Positions 52,769 to 61,791 of a stretch of 64,000 nucleotides of DNA are shown piece after piece (position 1 is the first letter of the stretch; the number at the start of each line of letters is the position of its first letter). Source of the stretch: Salegentibacter mishustinae (GTDB taxonomy: Bacteria > Bacteroidota > Bacteroidia > Flavobacteriales > Flavobacteriaceae); contig NZ_LLKN01000001.1 in the NCBI RefSeq assembly GCF_002900095.1, positions 186,001-250,000 of the forward strand. The letters run 5' to 3'. A program made the translations under genes and the position numbers. Below the pieces are notes generated by a model that made no database searches, had not been told where the DNA came from, and was given only the letters and a program-made list of their open reading frames with translations.

Positions 52769-53263
52769 ATGAATCAGTTACCTGATTTTTGGCGGACAGA
52801 GGTTTTTCATCCCCTGTCCGTTCATTTTCCTATCGCCATTCTATTAGTTGCATTTTTATTTAAACTAATAGCCCTGGGCTCGGCAAAAGACCTCTGGAAA
52901 CAAGGAGGAACTTTTTTACTTTTACTAGGCACGATAGGAGTTTGGATTGCAATTTATACAGGTAATCTTGCCGACGGAATTGTTTCAAGAAAAATTTGTG
53001 ATCCCACTGTGCTTAAAGAACATCAAAACCTGGCCTATGTAACCGCATGGCTATTTACCGCCTCCCTCCTTATTGATCTATTAAAGTTCTCTAAAATTCG
53101 ATTTCTTACCAAAAAGAAGAGTATATTATCTATTCTCTGTATTATTACTTTGTCGATAGGTTCCGGTTATCTTATGTATGTTGGGCACTTAGGCGCTACC
53201 CTGGTTTACCAGCAGGGAGCAGGTGTTTATCAGCCTTCGGAAGATTGCGCTGAATTTAATTAA
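52769..53263 (+). CDS. DUF2231 membrane protein
   Basis: A 164-aa membrane protein with four helices and the DUF2231 start F-H-P-L-S-V-H-F-P-I-A-I-L-L. A second conserved stretch H-x-x-L-A-Y-V and a G-H-L-G-A-x-L-V-Y segment near the end fit the family. The histidines may bind haem in some relatives (inference). It is coupled to the preceding lipoprotein gene (one-base gap). Confidence 0.85.
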   Translation: MNQLPDFWRTEVFHPLSVHFPIAILLVAFLFKLIALGSAKDLWKQGGTFLLLLGTIGVWIAIYTGNLADGIVSRKICDPTVLKEHQNLAYVTAWLFTASLLIDLLKFSKIRFLTKKKSILSILCIITLSIGSGYLMYVGHLGATLVYQQGAGVYQPSEDCAEFN

Positions 53264-53578
53264 ATAATTTCGGCTGCAGAATAACCATTTTGCCTTTTGC
53301 CATTTCTCAACCCAAGTTTAAACTTTTTTATTTCCCCACTAATCTGATTCTCCGTTTTCCTAAAACCCGGGAACTAGTTTTCGCATCCACTACTCCAACT
53401 TTCAATACCGAATTATTTTCCAGCCCTTTCTTAGATAAATATTAAGCTATTCCTACTGAATATTTCCATTTCAAAATTCTGCCATTTACCCCGCTTAGGT
53501 GTTATCCTTCCCAGCTCACTAATATTTATTCAGAATTTTCATTAAATCAACTTCAGGCAAGCCCTGATGTATTTAAAT

Positions 53579-53591
53579 CTCGATTATCAAG
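53579..53591. repeat. dispersed palindrome, copy 2
   Basis: CTCGATTATCAAG, preceded by ATTTAAAT and followed by TAAAAA. The 18 bases ATTTAAATCTCGATTATC also occur before the RND permease gene. Confidence 0.6.
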
Positions 53592-53680
53592 TAAAAACTG
53601 AACTCTTCCAGCGAAACCTGATCTTCATCATAGCATACTATTTATTATTCCACTATAGCCTTCTATTTATCAATCCCTTA

Positions 53681-53725
53681 TGTAACAAATGTTGCTGTAA
53701 AGAGGCGACTTTGTTTCTAATTTTG
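53681..53725 (+). promoter_or_regulatory. Crp/Fnr-like site and -7 box before the SQR-like gene
   Basis: TGTAACAAATGTTGCTGT (53681-53698) is a near-palindrome of the Crp/Fnr type. A -7 box TAATTTTG lies at 53718-53725, 37 bases from site start to box start. There is no good -33 TTTG, and the site would centre near -42, the usual place for an activator that replaces the -33 contact. The same arrangement recurs at 61411-61455. Confidence 0.65.
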
Positions 53726-53888
53726 TGCTGTAATTCAAAAACAAATTGACTTAGCTATTAGCTGAACAATAGGTTAAATAGGTTTTGCTGCAATCATAGA
53801 AAACCAGGTAAAAGAGGCCAATTAATGTTTGCAAAACCTCAACTGCTCAGGTAATAAATTAATAAAAAACAACCTTAAAAAATTATTT

Positions 53889-55040
53889 ATGAAAACTGTT
53901 TTAGTTTTAGGAGCCGGCACAGGCGGAATCGTAACCGCCAGGGAATTAAGTAAACATAGCGGCAACGAAGAAGATATCAACCTGGTAAAGATCCAGGTTT
54001 TTGAAAAAGGAGAAAACAGTCTTTTTTCGCCTTCGCTACCCTGGGTAATGGTTGGCAACCGAAAACAGGAAGAGGTAACAAAAAGTATTAACAAACTGCA
54101 GGCCTCGGGACTTGAAGTTATCCAGGGAGATATTGAAAATATTGATCCAGAAAATATAAGCATTACCGTAAAAGGAAAACAATATAAGGGAGACCATATG
54201 GTAATTTCCCTGGGGGTTGACCAATCAGATATTTATAACCTGGAACAATTTGGGCATAACTTCTTTACGCTAAAAGGCGCTGAAGATTTCCATTCAAAAC
54301 TTAAAAATTTTGACGGAGGCGAGATTGCTATCCTAGTTTCTTCCCTTCCTTTTAAGAGTCCGGCGGCACCTTATGAAGCTGCTATGCTTATAGAAGATTT
54401 TGTAACAAAAAACAAGCTCAATAATAAAACCACTGTTTCACTTTTTACTCCTGAAGCCGGCCCTATGGAATTTGCAAGTGCTGAAGCTTCTGAGGAATTA
54501 AAGGAGTTACTGGAAAAGAAAGGGATCAGGTATTACCCAAATCATCAGCTTACTAAGGTTTCTGCTAATAAATTAGAATTCAATAACGGCAAAAAATACT
54601 CCTATAATCTGCTGGCCTATACTCCAAAACACCAATTGCCTGAGGTGATCAGAAAGACCGACTTAGCCGGAAAATCTGGTTGGGTTGAAGTAGATAATCA
54701 AACCTTAGAAACCAAATTTCAAAATGTATACGCTATTGGTGATATCACTCACCTCAAAACTGAAACCGGCACCATACTTCCAAAAATAGGAGTTTTTGCA
54801 AGGCAACAGGGAGAAGTAGTAGCTCACAATATTAGTAGAAAAATAGGCAATCAAGAACCAGATCAAATCTTTGTACCCGAAGGAAAATACTTCATCGAGG
54901 CAGGAGAAGGAAAAGCCAGTGAAAGCGGCGGAAAATTTTCCGGTGAAGAAAATAAAAAGGTAAAGATGAAAGATCCAGCCCAGTGGAGCCATTTCTCCAA
55001 ATGGTGGGATGAAAAATTCTGGTTCTTCAAAAACTTTTAA
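53889..55040 (+). CDS. SQR-like FAD/NAD(P) oxidoreductase lacking cysteines
   Basis: A 383-aa flavoprotein of the sulfide:quinone oxidoreductase/FCSD-like group: FAD-binding V-L-V-L-G-A-G-T-G-G near the N-terminus and the second FAD segment F-Q-N-V-Y-A-I-G-D-I-T. The sequence S-S-L-P-F-K-S-P-A-A-P-Y-E (151-163) aligns with the family's P-x-K-C-P-P-A-P-Y-E, but Ser157 replaces the redox-active Cys. No cysteine occurs anywhere in the protein, so canonical persulfide chemistry is not possible. The start at 53889 fits the Rossmann motif; 20 upstream codons are dropped. It heads an operon with an RND efflux system. Confidence 0.8.
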   Translation: MKTVLVLGAGTGGIVTARELSKHSGNEEDINLVKIQVFEKGENSLFSPSLPWVMVGNRKQEEVTKSINKLQASGLEVIQGDIENIDPENISITVKGKQYKGDHMVISLGVDQSDIYNLEQFGHNFFTLKGAEDFHSKLKNFDGGEIAILVSSLPFKSPAAPYEAAMLIEDFVTKNKLNNKTTVSLFTPEAGPMEFASAEASEELKELLEKKGIRYYPNHQLTKVSANKLEFNNGKKYSYNLLAYTPKHQLPEVIRKTDLAGKSGWVEVDNQTLETKFQNVYAIGDITHLKTETGTILPKIGVFARQQGEVVAHNISRKIGNQEPDQIFVPEGKYFIEAGEGKASESGGKFSGEENKKVKMKDPAQWSHFSKWWDEKFWFFKNF

Positions 55041-55059
55041 TCCGAAATATAAAAGCGAA

Positions 55060-56370
55060 ATGATGAAAATCAAATATATAATTATGCTGGTAAGTTTACT
55101 TCCGGGACTGTGGTTACAGGCCCAGGAAGTGCGGCCAATTTCCAAAAGTGAAGCCATAGAATTGGTGAAACAAAATAACCGGGAGATCAAAATATCTCAA
55201 CAGGAATTCCTGGAATCCAGGGGAGATTTTAGGCAAACCAATTCCATCTTTTTACCCAATGTAGCAGTATCACATTCGGGAATAACTACCACGAATCCTC
55301 TAATGGCATTTGGTTCTAAACTCAACCAGGGAATAGTTACCCAAAGCGATTTTAACCCGGAGCTCTTAAACAATCCGGATAGGATCAACAATTTCGCCAC
55401 TAAGATTGAAGTAGAACAACCGCTTATCAATGTAGATGGGATCTTTCAACGTAAAGCTGCGAAAAGCAAGATGGCTGCAACGGCTTTAAAGAGAGACCGC
55501 ACCATAGATCATATGGTCCTGGAGGTTGAAAAAGCTTATATGGAGTTGCAACTGGCCCAAAAGGCTGTAGCTGTTCTGGAAAGTGCTCAAAAAGCAGCTC
55601 TCGCCAACAAAAAACTGGCAGATGATAATTATGAGCAGGGTTACCTGCAAAAATCTGATTTATTATCTGTGGAGATAAGGGTTTCTGAAGTCAATAATCA
55701 GCTTCAATATGCAAAAAGCAACGTGGTCAATGCATCAGATTATCTTGCTTATTTACTAAACGAACCCGTTAATACCATTTTTGAACCGACAGATTCCCTG
55801 GAGGTTTCCCTTCCTCTACAGGAAGATCAGGAATCGGTTTCCTTAGAACGTGCAGATATTCGAGCAAAAAAACTGGCAACAGAAGCCTATGGCGAAATCT
55901 TACAGGCAGATAAAATGTCTTTCCTGCCTAACCTGAATGCTTTTGGAAGTTACGAACTCTATGATGATGAGCTCTTTAACGGGGACGCCAGTGGATATAT
56001 CGCAGGTATACAATTAAAGTGGGATCTCTTTGAAGGTTATAAACGCTTCGGAAAACTTCAAAAAAGCCAGGCAACTTACGAGAAAGCCAGGCTTGAATAT
56101 GAAGCTTATGTTTCCCGCAGTGAAATGGAAAGAAACAGGGCCAGTCGCGCCGTTAAGGATGCTGAAAATAAGCTTGAACTTACTCGTTTAGCTCTGGAAC
56201 AAGCCGAAGAATCTTTGAGAATACGCGCCAATAGATTTGAGCAGGGACTCGAAAAAACAAGTGACTTACTAGCAGCAGAAGCTCAATACTCCCAAAAACA
56301 ACTCGAATACGCACAAACAATTTATGAATACAATTATGCCCAGGCACAATTGGAATTTCTAATAAACTAA
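55060..56370 (+). CDS. TolC-family outer membrane channel (RND operon)
   Basis: A 436-aa TolC-like protein. The ATG at 55060 is chosen because it starts a signal peptide ending L-Q-A-Q; the longer frame overlaps the previous gene by 32 bases and lacks export logic. The chain shows the family's paired helical hairpins, including the repeat A-x-L-E-Y-E-A-Y-V. It provides the outer-membrane exit duct for the RND pump encoded downstream. Gap to the adaptor gene is 11 bases. Confidence 0.88.
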   Translation: MMKIKYIIMLVSLLPGLWLQAQEVRPISKSEAIELVKQNNREIKISQQEFLESRGDFRQTNSIFLPNVAVSHSGITTTNPLMAFGSKLNQGIVTQSDFNPELLNNPDRINNFATKIEVEQPLINVDGIFQRKAAKSKMAATALKRDRTIDHMVLEVEKAYMELQLAQKAVAVLESAQKAALANKKLADDNYEQGYLQKSDLLSVEIRVSEVNNQLQYAKSNVVNASDYLAYLLNEPVNTIFEPTDSLEVSLPLQEDQESVSLERADIRAKKLATEAYGEILQADKMSFLPNLNAFGSYELYDDELFNGDASGYIAGIQLKWDLFEGYKRFGKLQKSQATYEKARLEYEAYVSRSEMERNRASRAVKDAENKLELTRLALEQAEESLRIRANRFEQGLEKTSDLLAAEAQYSQKQLEYAQTIYEYNYAQAQLEFLIN

Positions 56371-56381
56371 ACTATCAACTT

Positions 56382-57461
56382 ATGAATACTAAATTATATA
56401 TAATAGGTCTCCTTGGTGCAACAAGCCTCTTTTTTAGTTGCGGAGATTCTCAGGTGAAAAATTCCACTGAAAATACAGCGCCTGTAAACGTCACCGTAAA
56501 TACTCCTACAGAATCAGATCAATCGTTTATCACTTTCAGCGGAAAAGTAGAAGCGGTTGAAAATGCCACTTTAAGCACTAGAAATATGGGTTATGTTACC
56601 CAGATAAATGCTAAAGTTGGAGATAAAGTAAAAAAAGGCGAATTGCTTATCGCGATCAATAATGCAGACTTACAGGCAAAACGTGCCCAGGTAAATGCAG
56701 GGATCACAGAGGCCCAGGCGGCATTTAACAATGCCAGGAAGGATTATGAACGTTACCAGGCCTTATTTTCTAAGAATAGTGCTACCCAAAAGGAAATGGA
56801 TGATATTACCTCCAGGTATGAAATGGCCAAAGCCCGACTTGAAGCAGCTAAGCAACAAAAGAATGAGATCAATGCTCAATTTGCCTATTCAAATATTACA
56901 GCTCCCTTTAGCGGTGTGGTAACTGATAAAAATGTGGAAGTTGGTGATATGACCAATCCCGGGATGCCACTGCTTAGCCTGCAGGTACCCGGCAATTTTG
57001 AAGTGAGAGCAAGTGTACCGGAATCTGAAATAGCTTCAGTAGAACAAGGAAAAAAAGTAGATGTACTCATTAAATCTTCCGGGGAAACCCTTGAAGGAGT
57101 AGTTTCAGAAATAAGTACTTCCGCCAGTAATTCCGGAGGACAGTATACCGTGAAAATAGCTTTAGATCAAAACCATGCCGAGATCTATTCAGGAATGTAT
57201 GCCAGTATTCAATTTCCTACCACCGCCGGTGATAAAAGAGAAATGATATTGATACCCGAAACCGCAATAATTAACCGTGGTGATTTGCAGGGCATTTATA
57301 CGCCAAGCGAACAGAACACCGCTATTCTAAGATGGGTAAGACTGGGCAGAAAAGTGGGTAATAAAGTGGAGGTACTATCTGGTCTTAGTGCCGGGGAATC
57401 TTATATCACCTCAGCCGAAGGAAAATTATATAATGGCGCAAACCTAAGTATTCAGCAATAA
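56382..57461 (+). CDS. RND efflux periplasmic adaptor lipoprotein
   Basis: A 359-aa membrane-fusion protein anchored as a lipoprotein (lipobox F-F-S-C, Cys20). Typical parts are the lipoyl halves (T-R-N-M-G-Y-V-T-Q-I and S-N-I-T-A-P-F-S-G-V-V), a short helical hairpin between them (about 105-160), and the beta-barrel segment E-V-R-A-S-V-P-E-S-E-I. The substrate class is not shown by the sequence. It is in order TolC, adaptor, pump. Confidence 0.9.
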   Translation: MNTKLYIIGLLGATSLFFSCGDSQVKNSTENTAPVNVTVNTPTESDQSFITFSGKVEAVENATLSTRNMGYVTQINAKVGDKVKKGELLIAINNADLQAKRAQVNAGITEAQAAFNNARKDYERYQALFSKNSATQKEMDDITSRYEMAKARLEAAKQQKNEINAQFAYSNITAPFSGVVTDKNVEVGDMTNPGMPLLSLQVPGNFEVRASVPESEIASVEQGKKVDVLIKSSGETLEGVVSEISTSASNSGGQYTVKIALDQNHAEIYSGMYASIQFPTTAGDKREMILIPETAIINRGDLQGIYTPSEQNTAILRWVRLGRKVGNKVEVLSGLSAGESYITSAEGKLYNGANLSIQQ

Positions 57462-57492
57462 GCCTACACGGTTAAGTTTGAATCATTTAAAT

Positions 57493-57504
57493 CTCGATTA
57501 TCGG
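57493..57504. repeat. dispersed palindrome, copy 3
   Basis: CTCGATTATCGG within ATTTAAATCTCGATTATC, 18 bases before the RND permease start. Same core as the copies at 50925 and 53579. Confidence 0.55.
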
Positions 57505-57521
57505 ATAAAAATTACTACAAA

Positions 57522-60500
57522 ATGAAAGAAGGATTAGCAGGCAAAATTGCCAAAGGCTTTATGGATTCTAAACTTACGGTGCTTCTTATGATCGTTTTTA
57601 TGGTCATAGGAGTATATAGTTCGTTCCTTATTCCCCGAGAAGAAGAGCCACAAATAGACGTTCCAATGGCCGACATTTTTGTTGGTTATCCTGGTGCAAG
57701 CCCCACAGAACTTGAATCGCGGGTAATAAAACCCCTTGAAAAAATGGTTTCCAATATTCCTGGAGTAGATTATATCTATTCTACTTCTATGAAAGAACAG
57801 GGAATGGTAACCGTTCAGTTCCTGGTGGGAGAAGATATTGAACGCTCCTATGTAAAGCTTTATAATGAACTTATGAAGCATATGGACCAGATGCCAAAGG
57901 GAACTACAATGCCATTGGTGAAAACACGGTCTATAGACGATGTTCCGGTATTGGGACTTACGCTTTGGAGTGAAAATTATGACGATTACCAGCTTAGGCA
58001 GATAGCCAATGAACTCACCCACGAGATAGAAAAAGTACCCGATGTTTCGGTGACCAATGCAATTGGTGGCCGTAGCAAGCAGGTACGTGTGGTTCTTGAT
58101 AAAGAAAAGATGGCTGCCAGCGGTGTTGATTTCCTTGGTGTTTCTGAAAAAATTCAGACGAACAACCAACAACTTTCCTCAGGCAGTTTTGACCGGCATG
58201 ACACCGAATTTTTGGTAAGCACCGGGAGTTTTCTTGAATCTGCCGAAGATGTAGAGAATCTTATTATTGGAATACAACAGCAACAGCCTGTTTATTTGTA
58301 TCAGATAGCAGAAGTAATTGAAGGACCTGAATTGCCTAAGGAATATGTTTCTTTTGGTTATGGTCAGGGCTCTGAAGCAGGAAATAATTTCTCTTCTGAA
58401 TATCCTGCAGTAACTATTTCAGTAGCCAAGATCAAGGGAGCCGATGCTATGCAAATTGCCGATGTGATCATCGCTAAAGTAGACAAACTAAAAAGCAATC
58501 TAATTCCAGATGATGTGCACGTTGAAATCACCCGGAATTACGGGGAAACAGCTTCTCATAAAGTAGGCGAATTGCTACTGCATTTAATTGGAGCTATAGT
58601 TGCAGTTACCCTGGTGGTAATGCTGGCTATGGGCTGGCGCGGCGGTTTGGTGGTTTTCTTATCGGTGCCGGTAACCTTTGCTCTTACCCTACTTAGCTAC
58701 TATCTTTTAGATTATACGCTTAACCGGATAACTCTATTCGCTTTAGTATTTGTAACAGGAATCGTGGTAGATGATTCCATCATCATTGCCGAAAATATGC
58801 ACCGGCATTTTAAAATGAAAAGGCTGCCCTTTAAACAGGCTGCTTTATATGCCATCAATGAAGTTGGAAACCCAACCATTCTTGCAACCTTTACAGTAAT
58901 TGCTTCAGTATTGCCCATGGCCTTTGTAAGCGGATTAATGGGACCATATATGAGCCCTATGCCCATTGGAGCTTCTATTGCAATGATTCTTTCCTTATTT
59001 GTGGCACTTACCATTACTCCTTACCTCGGACTTATTTTCCTTAGGGAGAAAAGCAGTGGAAAAGAGAAAAAAGAAGAAGAATCTGCAGAAAATATAGAAG
59101 ATACACGTATTTATAAACTCTATAACAAATTAGAAAGACCGCTTATTACTAATAAAAGTACCCGATGGATCTTTTTGGGAACAACTATAGTATTGTTACT
59201 GGGTTCTGTGGCCTTATTCTTTACAAAATCTGTGGCCGTAAAGATGTTGCCGTTTGATAATAAAAATGAATTCCAGGTGGTGATAGATATGCCAGAGGGT
59301 ACAACTTTAGAACGTACCGCGATGGTTACCAGGGAAATTGGCCAGTATCTGGCTCAAAGGCCGGAAGTGGTGAATTACCAGAGTTATGTAGGGACTTCGG
59401 CCCCGATCACCTTCAATGGCCTGGTTAGGCATTATGATCTTAGGGGGGCAAGCAATACTGCCGATATACAGGTTAATCTGAAGGATAAAACCGAAAGAAG
59501 TGCCCAGAGTCACGATATTGCAAAATTGCTAAGACCTGGGATACAAAAGATCGCTAAAAAATTTGACGCCAATGTGAAGATCGTGGAAGTACCACCGGGC
59601 CCTCCGGTAATGTCCACCATCGTAGCCGAAGTTTATGGCCCCGATTATGAAAAACAAATTCAAATTGCAGACGAAATTCAGGGTATCCTAAACCAAACCT
59701 CAGATGTGGTAGATGTGGATTGGATGGTAGAAGCAGATCAGCAGGAATTTCACTTCGAGATAGATAAGGAAAAGGCAATGCGCTACGGGGTCGCTCCGCA
59801 GCAAATTGTACATACGATGAACGCTGCTTTAGGCGATAGGGCCGTGACGCATCTTTATGATGAAAATGCTACCCAAAGAGTAGCCATTGTTTTAGCCTTA
59901 GCCGAACAGGAAAAATCAACTCCTTTGGATATTTCTCAAATCAAGATCGCTTCGCAAACCGGTGAAATGGTAAGTATAGCCGATCTTGTTCAGATAGATA
60001 AAAAGGTAAAAGAGAACAGCATTTTTAGAAAGAACCAAAAACGAGTGGTTTATGTACTGGCTGATATGGCGGGAGAGTTAGAAAGCCCGGTTTATGCCAT
60101 TTTAGGAATGGAAGAAAAATTAAAAGAAATAGATCTTCCTCCGGGTTACGAGCTCAACGAGCTTTATATAGAACAACCACAAATGGAAGACGATTATACC
60201 GTGAAATGGGATGGAGAATGGCAAATTACCCTGGAGGTTTTTAGAGACCTGGGAATAGCCTTTCTTGGAGTGATCTTTATTATCTACATCTTAATCGTAG
60301 GCTGGTTCCAGAATTACAAAGCACCAATCGTAATGATGGTAGCAATTCCGCTATCACTTATTGGGATTGTACTGGGGCACTGGATTATGGGAGCTTTCTT
60401 TACCGCAACCTCCTTTATTGGTATGATCGCCCTGGCAGGGATCATGGTGAGAAACTCGGTATTACTTATTGATTTTGTAAACCTAAGGCTGGAAGACGGA

Positions 60501-60722
60501 ATTCCTTTAAAACAGGCCGTGATAGAAGCAGGTGCAGTGCGTACCACTCCTATTCTTTTAACCGCAGGAACGGTAGTAATAGGAGCTTTCGTTATCCTTT
60601 TTGATCCAATTTTCCAGGGACTTGCGATCTCATTAATGGGTGGGACCATTGTTTCAACAATACTTACGTTGCTTGTTGTGCCATTGGTTTATTATATGAT
60701 AGAAAAGAAAAATCACGAGTAA
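57522..60722 (+). CDS. RND efflux permease
   Basis: A 1066-aa AcrB/MexB-like RND transporter with two repeated halves, each a periplasmic loop and about six helices. It starts with the usual I-P-R-E-E-E-P-Q-I-D-V-P and Y-P-G-A-S-P-T-E-L-E. The proton-relay pair lies in G-I-V-V-D-D-S-I-I-I-A-E-N in helix 4. The second half ends with F-I-G-M-I-A-L-A-G-I-M-V-R-N-S-V-L-L-I-D-F. Substrates may be sulfur-linked metabolites, metals or toxicants; only operon context hints at this. It is the largest gene of the operon. Confidence 0.92.
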   Translation: MKEGLAGKIAKGFMDSKLTVLLMIVFMVIGVYSSFLIPREEEPQIDVPMADIFVGYPGASPTELESRVIKPLEKMVSNIPGVDYIYSTSMKEQGMVTVQFLVGEDIERSYVKLYNELMKHMDQMPKGTTMPLVKTRSIDDVPVLGLTLWSENYDDYQLRQIANELTHEIEKVPDVSVTNAIGGRSKQVRVVLDKEKMAASGVDFLGVSEKIQTNNQQLSSGSFDRHDTEFLVSTGSFLESAEDVENLIIGIQQQQPVYLYQIAEVIEGPELPKEYVSFGYGQGSEAGNNFSSEYPAVTISVAKIKGADAMQIADVIIAKVDKLKSNLIPDDVHVEITRNYGETASHKVGELLLHLIGAIVAVTLVVMLAMGWRGGLVVFLSVPVTFALTLLSYYLLDYTLNRITLFALVFVTGIVVDDSIIIAENMHRHFKMKRLPFKQAALYAINEVGNPTILATFTVIASVLPMAFVSGLMGPYMSPMPIGASIAMILSLFVALTITPYLGLIFLREKSSGKEKKEEESAENIEDTRIYKLYNKLERPLITNKSTRWIFLGTTIVLLLGSVALFFTKSVAVKMLPFDNKNEFQVVIDMPEGTTLERTAMVTREIGQYLAQRPEVVNYQSYVGTSAPITFNGLVRHYDLRGASNTADIQVNLKDKTERSAQSHDIAKLLRPGIQKIAKKFDANVKIVEVPPGPPVMSTIVAEVYGPDYEKQIQIADEIQGILNQTSDVVDVDWMVEADQQEFHFEIDKEKAMRYGVAPQQIVHTMNAALGDRAVTHLYDENATQRVAIVLALAEQEKSTPLDISQIKIASQTGEMVSIADLVQIDKKVKENSIFRKNQKRVVYVLADMAGELESPVYAILGMEEKLKEIDLPPGYELNELYIEQPQMEDDYTVKWDGEWQITLEVFRDLGIAFLGVIFIIYILIVGWFQNYKAPIVMMVAIPLSLIGIVLGHWIMGAFFTATSFIGMIALAGIMVRNSVLLIDFVNLRLEDGIPLKQAVIEAGAVRTTPILLTAGTVVIGAFVILFDPIFQGLAISLMGGTIVSTILTLLVVPLVYYMIEKKNHE

Positions 60723-60795
60723 AACTAAGTCAATAGAAAGCTGAAAAGGAACCAAAACCTCTTCAGCTTTCTACCGACTACTAAATATTATTCAA

Positions 60796-61101
60796 ATGAA
60801 ATTATTAATTGTAACAAGTGTGTCGGAATTTCAGAAGGAAATTCTCAACATATTTAAAATGGCAAGGATCGAAGCCTTTAGCCGCAGTGAGATTGATGGC
60901 TGTAAGAACCCCAACAAGGTAATCGCTACACTAAGCTGGTTCCCGGGAGAGAAAGGCGGGAATGAATCTCTTATGTTCTTTTCTTTTACCGAAAAGGAAA
61001 AAATAGACCGATTGTTTGAACTGGTTTCAGAATTCAATGAAAAATTGGAAACCAATAATCCTATAAGGGCGGCCGTGGTAAACATCGAAAATTTTATTTA
61101 A
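60796..61101 (+). CDS. small PII-like (ferredoxin-fold) protein
   Basis: A 101-aa protein with a beta-alpha-beta pattern (K-L-L-I-V-T-S-V-S-E-F, I-L-N-I-F-K-M-A-R-I-E-A-F, S-L-M-F-F-S-F-T, ending A-A-V-V-N-I-E). It resembles PII/CutA/DUF3240-type small proteins that accompany metal or RND efflux systems. No ligand residues can be named. It is 73 bases after the pump gene and 18 before a YgaP-like membrane protein. Confidence 0.55.
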   Translation: MKLLIVTSVSEFQKEILNIFKMARIEAFSRSEIDGCKNPNKVIATLSWFPGEKGGNESLMFFSFTEKEKIDRLFELVSEFNEKLETNNPIRAAVVNIENFI

Positions 61102-61119
61102 CCCAAAAACTATATCAAA

Positions 61120-61329
61120 ATGAAAAATAGAATAGTACGTGGTGTGGCAGGAAGCTTTGTACTTATAAGTCTTCTTTTGGCCGTTTATGTAAATATTAAC
61201 TGGTTATGGTTTACCGCATTTGTGGGAGCAAATCTTCTTCAATCCTCACTTACCCATTGGTGTCTTATGGATAAAATCCTTGAAAAACTGGGAGTTTCAG
61301 ATGAAGTAAAGTCCGGTCAAAAATGCTAA
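61120..61329 (+). CDS. DUF2892/YgaP-like membrane protein
   Basis: A 69-aa protein with two membrane helices and the DUF2892 pattern: R-I-V-R-G-V-A-G-S-F-V-L-I at the start, a second helix W-F-T-A-F-V-G-A-N-L-L-Q-S-S-L-T, then W-C-L-M-D-K-I-L-E-K-L-G. Such domains are fused to rhodanese in E. coli YgaP, which handles sulfane sulfur. Here they are separate, with rhodanese genes next in the cluster. Confidence 0.82.
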   Translation: MKNRIVRGVAGSFVLISLLLAVYVNINWLWFTAFVGANLLQSSLTHWCLMDKILEKLGVSDEVKSGQKC

Positions 61330-61410
61330 TTTCAGCAGAGATCTATCTGAACGAATTGGCGCTGAAGTCGCCTCGCCCCTATCTTAAAACCTTTGTATTC
61401 CAATAGATTA

Positions 61411-61455
61411 TGTAACAAAAGTAACTGTGGGCAGAGGGTCTTAAGTTTATTTTTG
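61411..61455 (+). promoter_or_regulatory. Crp/Fnr-like site and -7 box before the rhodanese unit
   Basis: TGTAACAAAAGTAACTGT (61411-61428) and TATTTTTG (61448-61455) repeat the arrangement at 53681-53725, with the same 37-base offset and a matching upstream CAATnnnTTA. This supports one activator controlling both transcription units. Confidence 0.65.
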
Positions 61456-61502
61456 CGACTGGAAATCCGTCAGTTATTTATACTGAATTAAAAAATAACG
61501 CA

Positions 61503-61787
61503 ATGAATAGAGAAGAAATAATTAGAAATAACGAAGGTACAATCGTAGATGTACGTACACATAGCGAATTTATGGGCGGAAGTGTTTCCGGAGCAGTAAA
61601 CATTCCACTGAATGAAGTTCCACACCGAATAGACGAACTTAAAGAAATGAAAGCACCATTGATCTTATGCTGTGCTTCTGGAAACAGAAGTGGCCAGGCA
61701 GAGAATTTCTTAAGTCGGCAGGGCATTAATTGTATTAATGGCGGATCATGGCTTGAAGTTAATTATCTAACATCAGAAACAGCATAA
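61503..61787 (+). CDS. rhodanese-domain sulfurtransferase 1
   Basis: A 94-aa single-domain rhodanese that moves sulfane sulfur through a cysteine persulfide. The active-site loop is C-A-S-G-N-R, with catalytic Cys57 preceded by another Cys. D-V-R-T-H-S-E-F near the N-terminus is the family's CH2A-type segment. It is short but complete. Four bases separate it from the second rhodanese gene. There is no signal peptide, so it is cytoplasmic. Confidence 0.9.
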   Translation: MNREEIIRNNEGTIVDVRTHSEFMGGSVSGAVNIPLNEVPHRIDELKEMKAPLILCCASGNRSGQAENFLSRQGINCINGGSWLEVNYLTSETA

Positions 61788-61791
61788 AAAT

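Larger units (their letters stand above)
53264..53888. other. 625-base upstream region of the SQR-like/efflux operon
   Basis: Mostly AT-rich with no convincing gene; a 60-codon frame at 53567-53749 lacks any family resemblance. It contains the dispersed repeat copy at 53579-53591, a Crp/Fnr-like palindrome at 53681-53698 and a -7 box at 53718-53725 that together form the likely promoter. Confidence 0.6.

Noticed and set aside
53567-53749. 60-codon frame upstream of the SQR-like gene
   Set aside because: No family resemblance, and it runs through the Crp/Fnr-like site and the -7 box, which explain the region better.
57534-58172. 212-codon frame antisense to the RND permease
   Set aside because: Long only because of codon bias in the permease; His/Phe-rich with no domain.
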